DNA of 64,000 nucleotides from contig CM077597.1 of the NCBI GenBank assembly GCA_039654915.1, positions 32,462,001 to 32,526,000 on the forward strand. The letters run 5' to 3'. A program made the position numbers and the translations under genes. The notes under the pieces were generated by a model, which searched no databases, was not told the origin of the DNA, and worked only from the letters and a program-made list of their open reading frames with translations. This document shows, in pieces, positions 56,116 to 64,000 of the stretch; position 1 is the stretch's first letter; each line of letters opens with the position of its first letter. The DNA is from Aquilaria yunnanensis. Its lineage: Eukaryota; Streptophyta; Magnoliopsida; Malvales; Thymelaeaceae.

Positions 56116-57600
56116 ATGGCCAAAGGCAGAAATAGAGAAATAGGAAACCAGATTAATTATAGGGCTGATCGAGTACATGATCAACAGCCTGAAAAATGAA
56201 GAGGTAGCTAAAAGTGGGACAAGACCTCCTAATAAGGCCATAAAGCTTGAACCTAGTGTGTAGGGTCAGCATAGAATAGAACATATGATGGAAATGATGT
56301 AAGCTACTATTGCTCAGCTTATAGTGGGCATGCAAGCTCTTACTAGGGACAAGACCTCCTAATAAGGCCATAAAGCTTGAACCTAGTGTGTAGGGTCAGC
56401 ATAGAATAGAACATATGATGGAAATGATGTAAGCTACTATTGCTCAGCTTATAGTGGGCATGCAAGCTCTTACTAGGGGCCAAGCCCAAGCACCTAGAGG
56501 CACTACTGTTGATGAAGAGTATGAAGAACAAGAAAGGATAGAAAGAAGGCTAGGAAAAGAGACAATAAAAAAAGAGAAAGCAAGTAGGCTTGTAGAGGAA
56601 GATTAAGAACAGGATGATGAAAAAAGACATCCAAGGGATAGGAAACTAATATCAGAAATTAGAAAGAGTAAGGAGAATAGAGAAAGAGAGCAATTAGGCA
56701 CTAATGATGGAAAAATGAAGCCAGTTTCAAAAAGCCCAAAAGAGGTGGCTTTTCAGATAAAGATTAGGACTCCTGAAAGAAGAAGAGAAAGAATAAGAAA
56801 TAAAGGCTTAAGGAAAAGCCAACTAGAAGGTTTTCTAGCACTTAAACCCCTAGTATTTAAAGGTAATGGTGATCCAGAAGAGGTTGAATTTTGGATTTAC
56901 CAGATAGAGAAGGTATTTGAAAGCATGGAAGTTACATCCACCCAAAATGTGTTACTAGCCACCTTTAAACTGGAAGGCAGTGTAGAACTTTGGTGGAGCA
57001 CAGTACAAAGGGCATATATGAGTAAGAATGAGAGGAAACCCACAAGGAAGAAAGAACCTATGAGTTGGTTTGAGTTCTACCAAGTGTTCCAACAACAATA
57101 TGTCATTGAAGCTCTCAAAGATAAAAACCAAATGGAGTTTGATTTACTGGAATAGAGGAACATGTTAGTCAACAAGTATGAACACAGATTCAGCAGTTTT
57201 CTCAGATATGCTCCACAGTATAATGGACAAGATGAGTTAAGCACTAATAGGTTCATCAGGGGATTGAGGCCTGAATTGAGGTAGATATTGAGGGCAATTG
57301 GTATAAAAACTTACTATGAAGTTGTCCAAAGGGCCTTAACATTGGAGCAGGAATTTCAGTATCCTATGGTGGAAAACATCAAAGGGGCTCCTATGGGACA
57401 TCAAAGTGGAAGGAAAAGAGCCAGAGACAAGCTAAGAAAGACTGAAGTGGGCAGAGAACCAAAGAAGCCCAAAGGTTTGGACCTCAATGCCAGACCTATG
57501 GAAAGTATCATGGTTTTAAACCATGCTACAAACTTACTGAAGGATGTTTGAAGGGTGGTTCAAAGGACCACTAGGTCAAAGACTGCCCAATTAAGAAAGA
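56116..57600 (+). pseudogene. Element F gag with CCHC knuckle (broken)
   Basis: A likely start ATG at 56116 opens M-A-K-G-R-N-R-E; an in-frame stop comes within 50 codons. A 130-bp tandem duplication (56217-56346, 56347-56476) lies in the N-part. The best frame (56715-57155) has L-A-L-K-P-L-V-F-K-G-N-G-D-P, E-F-W-I-Y-Q-I-E-K-V-F and E-L-W-W-S-T-V. After a TAG come Y-E-H-R-F-S-S-F and L-R-P-E-L-R. In another frame at about 57,500-57,590 is the knuckle C-Y-K-L-T-E-G-C with H-x-V-K-D-C. Gag core and knuckle are typical of gypsy elements. Confidence 0.8.
56217..56476 (+). repeat. 130-bp tandem duplication in gag of element F
   Basis: GACAAGACCTCCTAATAAGG starts at 56218 and again at 56348; the two 130-bp units look identical by eye. 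130 is not a multiple of 3, so the duplication shifts the gag frame, and its perfect identity inside an otherwise decayed gene means it is recent. Confidence 0.92.
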
Positions 57601-57815
57601 AGAAAGATAAGTACTGGACAATTTGAGGCTCCTTGGCCAATAAACCAACAAGGTAAAGAAAAGGGAATGGCAATACCCCAACCTCCCGAGCAAACACAAA
57701 AAGAGACAGGACAACCTACACCAGCTAGAGTTCAACCACTAGGGTATACCAAATTGCAGGATCAAGGAGAAAAAAGGATGCTAGCCTTGGAGAAGAGGCT
57801 ATAGGCTATGGAAAA

Positions 57816-58463
57816 ATGAGGAAGGAAGCACTGAAAGGTAACCTTTACCTTTATGATAAGCCTATTTCAGTGCTCTATGATACCAGTGCATCTATATCCA
57901 TTATTTCAGCTAACTTAGTAAGAAAATTAAACTTCGAGGTTACAATATTACCTCGAATGCATATGATCAGGAGAGCTGGAAATGAAATGATGTTTTCACA
58001 TCACATAGTTAAAGACTATATGATTCAGCTAAATGAGTTGGAATTAAAGGCTAATATAATCATTCTAGAAACAACTGGTTGTGACATAATATTGGGCATG
58101 AACTGGTTAGCTAAAAATGATGTTATCATAAATTGTCAAGATAGGAAGTTAATATCACCAGGATCAATAGAACACTCTTTGGAAGACTCTATAAAATGTG
58201 ATATTAGGCAAGTAAAGGTAATGGATTGCATACCCATACTTTCTGAAGAAGAATATATGGGCTTGAATGATAGAGAATCTAAGGCTGAGTTCAACAATAT
58301 TCCTATTGAGAAAAAATTGCCGGAAGTATTTCCTTATGAGTTACTAGGTTTACCTCCCCAAAGAGAAATAGAGTTTGAGATCAAACTAACTCTAAGAGCA
58401 ATCCCTATGTCTGCTACACCCTACAGGATGACAATTTTAGAAATGAATGAGCTAAAAAAGTAG
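57816..58463 (+). pseudogene. Element F protease and linker
   Basis: A 215-codon open frame. L-Y-D-T-S-A-S at about residues 20-26 is the active site (D-T-S instead of D-T-G), and I-I-L-G-M-N-W-L at about 95-105 is the second conserved block. Residues 165-200 form the linker to RT with E-V-F-P-Y-E-L-L-G-L-P-P. TAG at 58461-58463 separates it from RT, although the frame is the same. Element E has the same D-T-S. Confidence 0.8.
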
Positions 58464-59640
58464 TTGGATGAACTCCTTGAAAAAAGATTCATTAGGCCAA
58501 GTATGTCTCATTGGGGGGCACCAGTGCTATTTGTGAAAAAGAAAGATAGAACTCTTAGGTTATGTATTGACTATAGAAAACTCAATGCTATGACTGTGAA
58601 GAATAAGTGTTCTCTCCCTAGGATTGAAGACTTATTTGATCAACTTAAGGGAGCCACAGTGTTCTTAAAGATTGATCTCAGATCAGGGTACTTCCAATTA
58701 AGAGTAAAAGAAGCAGATATTCCTAAAACTACCTTCAGAATAAGATATGGTCATTTTGAATATACAGTAATGTCATTTGGGCTTACTAATGCTCTAGTTT
58801 TCTTTATGGACCTAATGCAGAGAATATTTAGACCAAATCTAGATCGCTTTGTGGTGATCTTTATAGATGATATCCTGGTATACTCAAAGAATGAGGAGGA
58901 ACATAAAGAGCATCTAAAAATAGTGCTAGGTGTGCTAAAGAAACACCAACTATATGGATAAGTGAGCAAATGCCATTTTTGGACCAATCAAATTGAATTC
59001 TTAGGCCATGTAATATATGGGCAAGGAATGGCTATAGACCTAGAAAAAATTGAAGCTATCTTACAGTGGAAGCAACCACAGAATGTTAGGGAAATAAGAA
59101 GCTTCTTAGGTCTATCTGGCTATTATAGAAGATTTGTGCCAAAATTTTCTGTAATGGCAGCTCTTTTAACCAAGTTAACAAGAAAAAGGAACAAGTTTGA
59201 ATAGTCTGAGGAATGTGAAAGAAGCTTTTAGGGGCTTAAAGACAAGCTCACTTCCACTCCTGTGCTAATACTACCTAATCCCAATAAACCTTTTAAGGTT
59301 TATACATATCAGTCTATTATAGGATTGGGATATGTATTAATGCAAGAAAAACAAGCTGTAGCTTATGGATCAAGGCAACAAAGACCACATGAGAAGAATT
59401 ACCCAGTGCATGACCTGGAACTTGTAACTGTGAATTTTGCGTTGAAACAGTGAAGACATTACCTACTAGGTAATAAGTTTCAAATCATCACTGATCATAA
59501 AAATGTCAAGTATCACTTTGCTCAAAAAGAGTTAAATATGAGGCAGAGGAAATGGCTTGAATATCTTAAGGACTTTGACTGTGCCATTGAGTACACTGAA
59601 GGCAACGCAAATAAGGTGGCTGATGCCCTAAGAAGGAAAT
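58464..59640 (+). pseudogene. Element F reverse transcriptase and RNase H (broken)
   Basis: The 165-codon frame 58464-58961 holds [35 protein letters not shown] and the catalytic [10 protein letters not shown]. After a TAG, 58962-59204 gives the RT thumb ([19 protein letters not shown]). RNase H (about 59,250-59,640) reads V-Y-T-Y-Q-S where the first catalytic Asp (T-D-A-S) should be; D-H-K-N and V-A-D-A-L are kept. Stops at 58959-58961, 59202-59204 and elsewhere make it dead. Confidence 0.85.
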
Positions 59641-59759
59641 ATATAGGCATCCTAAAACATGGGGAAGAAAAACCAAATGAACTTAATAGCCTATCTTGTT
59701 TGGCTAACAAATGGCTAAGATGGGAACAGGCCCAGTTAAGAGTTGTAACTATTTAGTAA

Positions 59760-60815
59760 ACTTGGAAAGCAGAAGTACAGAAGGCACAACAGCAGGATGA
59801 AAATCTTACTAGAATATTTGGGTAGAGACATGGAAGATTATTCTAGGAGTTCTTTTACAGGCAGAGATTGTTGTATTTTTAAGATAGAATTTATGTACCC
59901 AAAGGGTATAAACTAAAAGAACAAATTCTGAAAGAAGCCTACTCTAGTAAGATTAGCATACATCCTAGAACTATGAAGATGTATCAAAGTTTGAAAGAAC
60001 ATTTTTGGTAGCCTAATATGAAAAGGGAAATTTACACATTTGTATCTAAATGTGTAGTGTGCTAACGAGTGGAAGTAGAACACCAAAGACTAGGGGGCAA
60101 ACTACAAAAGTTGCCCATGCTAGAAAGAAAATGGGGTTCCATATCTATGGATTTCCTAGTAAGCATGCCCATGATAAGAAGAAAGCTTGATATTATTTGG
60201 ATGATGATGGACAGACTTACAAAGTCATCTCACTTCTTGCATATTAATCTTACGGATCCTCTGGATAGGCTGGCACAACTGTACATTAAAGAAATAGTGA
60301 GATTGCATGGCATCCCAGATGACATAGTTTTAGACAGAAACCCAAGGTTTATGTCTAGATGTTGGAAATAACTACATCAAGTATAGGGTACTCAATTGAA
60401 ACTAAGTTTAGCTTACCACCCTTAAACTGATGGGCAAACAGAAAGAACCATACAAATTCTTGAAGATATGTTAAGGTGCTGTGTATTAGACTTTAAAGGA
60501 AAATGAGATCAACTCTTACCTTTGATAGAATTCTCCTACAACAACAACTATTATTCAATGATGAAAATGGCACCTTTATGAAGCCCTGTATGGGAGGAAA
60601 TACATAACTCCCCATTGTTGGCAGAATCCTAAGGATACAGTTGAGATACGACTAGAACTGATCCATGAGACCACTGAAAAGGTCAAAATATCCAAGGAAG
60701 GATTAAGGCTGCCAATGATAGAGAGCAAGCCTATGCCAATCAAAGAAAGATAAGGAACTTAGAGTTCCAAATAGGGGACTATGTTTAGATTAAAGTCTCT
60801 CTTAGAAAGGGTGTC
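59760..60815 (+). pseudogene. Element F integrase (broken)
   Basis: Frames from 59,900 on give a zinc finger with I-H-P-R-T and C-V-V-C, then W-G-S-I-S-M-D-F-L-V with the first catalytic Asp, V-L-D-R-N-P-R-F with the second, and T-D-G-Q-T-E-R-T-I-Q with the Glu. Between them lies I-W-M-M-M-D-R-L-T-K-S-S-H-F, very typical of plant chromovirus integrases. Several stops and at least one frameshift (near 60,580) interrupt it. Confidence 0.82.
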
Positions 60816-61205
60816 ATGAGATTTGGCGGAAAAGGCAAGCTAGCCGCCAAATACATTGGACCATTCCAAATACTGGCTAAGATTGGCAATGTGGCATATA
60901 AGCTAGATTTACCTTCTAAATTGGGTCACATACATGATACCCTTCATGTTAATACGCTTAAAAAGTGCATGCTTAAAAAGTACTTCTCTGACCCACAATA
61001 GACTATACCAGCTTCTGATATCTTAATGACCCCTAATCTCTCTGATGAAAAGGAACTGTAAGGGTTCTAGCTAAGGATGTAAAAAAGTTGAGGAGTAAAT
61101 GGATAAACATGGTGAAAGTCTAATAGTCTCACCATTTTGATCAAGAAGCTACTTAGGAAATAGAGTTTGAAATGCTCAAAAGAAACCTAAGGTAATTTCC
61201 CACAT
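60816..61205 (+). pseudogene. Element F integrase C-terminus and chromodomain remnant
   Basis: Frame 60816-61001 has K-L-A-A-K-Y-I-G-P-F and V-A-Y-K-L-D-L-P, then I-H-D-T-L-H-V, the standard integrase C-terminal module. Beyond its stop, 61,077-61,190 reads, across stops, K-L-R-S-K-W, V-K-V, S-H-H and Q-E-A-T, the order of a chromodomain (K-L-R-x-K, V-K-V-x-W, H-H, E-A-T-W-E). Chromodomains direct integration of these elements to marked chromatin. Confidence 0.72.
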
Positions 61206-61235
61206 TACTTGAGAATTTGGAGGATCAAATTCTTT

Positions 61236-61248
61236 AAGGGGCAAAGAA
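61236..61248 (+). other. Polypurine tract of element F
   Basis: AAGGGGCAAAGAA directly precedes the LTR start TGTTATACC at 61249. Confidence 0.8.
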
Positions 61249-64000
61249 TGTTATACCTATAACTTGCATAGGCCATGGCCTATGAATTTTATATGAATAT
61301 GAGGAATAAAAATATATTAAGAGGTAGTGCAAGTCATGAAACACAAGCAGAAAAGAAATATACAAGACTAAGTACTTATAATGTGCCTTAAAGACACATC
61401 AGTGGAACAGGAGGGAAAAATGCTCTGTTTTTAAGCCAAAAGTGGCTAAAATGTGGCCATGATGGGTTTTGAGAGGAAGAATCATGGTTGGAGGAAGGAT
61501 TTCAAAGAAATTGGGAAGCATAAAAACAAAACCAAAGAAGGTCGTAGGGAAACTCTTGGGCACATCCTTGTGTGCACTCATGTGAACTTGAGGGCTCTAA
61601 ACCCTAAAACACTAAAGGGATTGTGTGGGCTCATGTATAAGGTTAAGATACAAGTGAGGGCAGTCATATAAGCCAAAAAATATGAAAAACACATGAAAAA
61701 TAACAAAGGCATTCTAGGGTGCACTAGAGGACCTTTAGGTGCATCTTTGTGTGCAACTATGAACATGTAAAGGCTCTAAAGCCTAATTTCTTGAAAGAAA
61801 TTACATGCGATTGATGCTTATCATTTAAATGAGAATGAAAGATACAATGTGGGCCAAGAGAAGGTGAAAGACACCTGGGATCTATGGGTACATTCTAGAG
61901 AACACTAAAGAGCTATTGAATGCACTTTTAATGCACTTATGTTCATATTAAAGTTAGAGGGCCTAATTAGCTGAATTAATTGATGAAGTGGGTGCTCAAT
62001 ATGTGCCACTTGAAGATAAAAGTAGGACAAAATGAAGTATCAAGGAAATTGAGCTACTTGGGAGGAGATTAGACAAAGGACTAGTCAAAGTCCTTGGCCG
62101 CCAATCCATTTAGCCACAGTTTGATTTTGTAGTCTTCAAAGCAACTTCATTGTAGCTTCTTTGCCAGTTCATAGCACCGTTATGACCCTAAAATCCTGGC
62201 CAAATATCTACTTAAGCACCAAGACATAAATAAAATAAAAGAGAAAGCAAACTAGCCAAAACTAAAACTAAGTATGGTGGTGTATGGCAAGCCAATGATG
62301 GTGCTCTTTATGGGTTGATGCCTTCTTGTTTTCTTACTATCTTAGATCCTCTAAAACCTGGCCAAACCTATAATAAGACACCCTAAAGCCACAAAAAATA
62401 AGGCAGGAAAAAAAAAACAAAAACAAGGCAAATCCGAGACATGGTGATGCCAAACTAGTTCATGGTGGTGTCTATGTTATATGGCGTATGATCAAGCTTC
62501 CTTGATACCATTTCAACCATAGGTAAAGTGTTATGGCCCTTCTAGTGGGAAGCGTGGTTGAGGAAGGTAATGTGTTTTAAATTAAGTTTAGAACCTTAAT
62601 TTAAGTTCACATAGCAAGAATAGAAAAGTTTAGAAAAGTTCACTAAGTTCTGAGAAAGATAAAGCACTAAATGAAGTTCAGGGGCAAAATAGTAATTTTG
62701 CATCCTAAATAGCAAGGATGAGTCCCGAGTGTTTTAAAATGAATTTTTATAACTTAACTTTCATCCTTAACTCAAACCTAAAGAATAAACAAGAATTTAA
62801 TCAAGAATGACTAAGTTACAAAGATAGGGGCTTAATTGTATTAAGCTTAATACTTTGATGGCTTCTGTGTTAAGGGACGGTTTAAGAAGCGGAAAGTGAG
62901 GGTGGCTGCCATATTTTCGTGTTCATCCTCTCCACTCTCATTTCTCCATCCAGTTTTCCGTGGAATCAAGAAATTCTTGGTGGAACAAGAAGTTATCAAA
63001 GTATATAAGCTTGGAGAAGCTAGTTTCAAGCTTTAAACCATGATTTTGAAGATTGGAAGGACATTTTTCCACATCCCCTATTTTTGAACGAGGTAAGCAA
63101 AGTGTTCTTAATTGAATTCATGTTATTTACTTGGTTTGGAGCTTGGGTTTTGGTTAGAGAGTGAAGTTTTGATGATTAGTGCTTTGTTTTTTGATTGGAA
63201 CTTGTGTAGAACTTTGGTGAACTTGGTTGATTGAAAGGAAGCTTGATTCTTGCGTGTTACTTCGAGTTGAGGTAAGGGGAGTATGTTTTCAAGTTCAAAT
63301 AATGCTATTAGCTTGAGTTTGCTTGAAGAATTCGAGTGGTTTTAGCTATAGCATTAGTTAAAAGTTTTGGTTGAATTGTGGTGGACTAAGAGATTTGGGA
63401 GGATTGGATTGATGTTACAAGACATCATAGATTAGCTTGTGATAGTTGGTTATGTTCTATGCAACATGTTTTATGAGTGTATGAAATTTGGAGGCATTCC
63501 ATGCATGTTTGATATGTGTAGGAATCGTCCAAAGTTCATAGCAGCAAAATGTGCCAAATTCTACAATTCTGCAGATTGGTGACGTGTCACCAATTAAAGT
63601 TCGAGGCTAGCGACGCGTCGCCAATCCAACAAAAGTTCATAGAACGTTACCAATTGTGGCAACGCATCGCCACAGACAAAAATGTCAAATTTTTCACATT
63701 TTGCTAGGATGATCCAAATGAGACCTAAAGGGGTTCTTAGTGTACCTAGGGGTCTAAGGATTCCGGGGGTACTCTGAGACTTCTAAAAGTCCCACAAAAT
63801 GTAGGAGTTTTCTTGAGTTTTATGAGGTATAATGGTTGCTTGTGCAATAAGCAAGGAAACTATGTTGCAAATGAGCATAACTAGCTACCACTAGCTCAGG
63901 TGAAAGGTTTAGAACCCTTGTCGACCTACCCGTGCCATAGCCACGAGGTTGCAAGGCGAAACCTTGTACATCTAGTCTACAACAAAGAGGTCTTATGGCC
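61249..64000 (+). repeat. 3' LTR of element F (partial, longer than 2.75 kb)
   Basis: Starts TGTTATACCTATAAC after the purine tract and is still open at the window end. Inside are three decayed repeats of about 190 bp (61,540-62,000; shared GCACATCCTTGTGTGCA/GCATCTTTGTGTGCAAC and AGGGCTCTAAA/AGGCTCTAAAG). The block 62,535-63,195 recurs at 52,000. A cluster of three hairpins lies at 63,576-63,673, and the end part recurs inverted at 52,680-55,500. No coding capacity. Confidence 0.8.
63576..63673. repeat. Hairpin cluster in the F-family LTR
   Basis: Three inverted repeats in 100 bp: TTGGTGACGTGTCACCAA (63576-63593), GCGACGCGTCGC (63610-63621, a perfect palindrome) and GTGGCAACGCATCGCCAC (63656-63673, nearly perfect). 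The inverted LTR fragment carries degraded versions (GTGGTGACACGTC, GGTGACGCATCGCC) at about 53,518-53,585. Confidence 0.8.

Larger units (their letters stand above)
55505..64000 (+). mobile_element. Element F: decayed Ty3/gypsy chromovirus, runs off the window
   Basis: Plus-strand order is gag, protease, RT, RNase H, integrase, chromodomain remnant, polypurine tract and 3' LTR. Integrase followed by a chromodomain defines chromoviruses, and the wording fits the Tekay/Del group. Dozens of stops are present, but all domains align without large gaps, so it was once full length. Element E at the other end of the window is the same family. The 3' LTR is longer than 2.75 kb and extends beyond 64,000. 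Confidence 0.85.

Overview
The window is a gene-poor stretch of flowering-plant nuclear DNA. I found no cellular protein-coding gene and no rRNA, tRNA or CRISPR. Almost everything recognisable is an LTR retrotransposon or a fragment of one: plant Ty3/gypsy Tat-lineage elements with a second, archaeal-type RNase H; chromoviruses; Ogre-like and Athila-like remnants; solo LTRs; and one short hAT-like DNA transposon. A eudicot is likely, but this is not proven by the sequence.

Left part (1-38,761) is a nest of five gypsy elements. A decayed minus-strand chromovirus (E, 1-2498) is interrupted by Tat element A (minus, 2499-9003). A is cut inside its polymerase by Tat element B (minus, 9004-16,407). 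A third Tat element, C (plus, 16,408-38,756), lies next to or inside B and has 869/867-bp LTRs and a perfect ACTAA target-site duplication. C's gag is split by element D (minus, 18,329-29,386), which has 4,241-bp almost identical LTRs and a CACGG duplication. D is therefore younger than C, and C is younger than the truncation of B. The right-hand halves of A, B and E are not in the window.

The most interesting observation is an extra gene carried by A, B and C between integrase and the 3' LTR, on the strand opposite gag-pol. In all three copies I can lay out the same four-exon model: three short GT-AG introns, the same exon 2-4 splice phases, an exon 3 of exactly 260 bp, and a TATA box about 240-300 bp upstream of the ATG. 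The product would have an N-terminal domain resembling the 'putative gypsy type transposon' family (Pfam Transposase_28) and a C-terminal coiled coil.

Middle part (38,762-52,000) holds about 1.8 kb of unrecognised DNA; an Ogre-like gag, leader and tRNA-Arg-type primer site on the minus strand, interrupted by a 1,090-bp hAT-like element and a 1,450-bp solo LTR (TSD ATATA) full of tandem repeats; then AT-rich DNA with an ATHILA ORF1-like remnant between ~225-bp direct repeats.

Right part (52,000-64,000) is a second, decayed chromovirus (F, plus) of the same family as E. It has gag, protease, RT, RNase H, integrase and chromodomain remnants, a polypurine tract and a 3' LTR that runs off the window. 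On its left are a plus-strand LTR fragment and an inverted fragment of the same LTR family, itself hit by a 1.4-kb solo LTR.

All coordinates come from reading by eye. Boundaries backed by TSD plus TG/CA ends are good to the base; the others are approximate.
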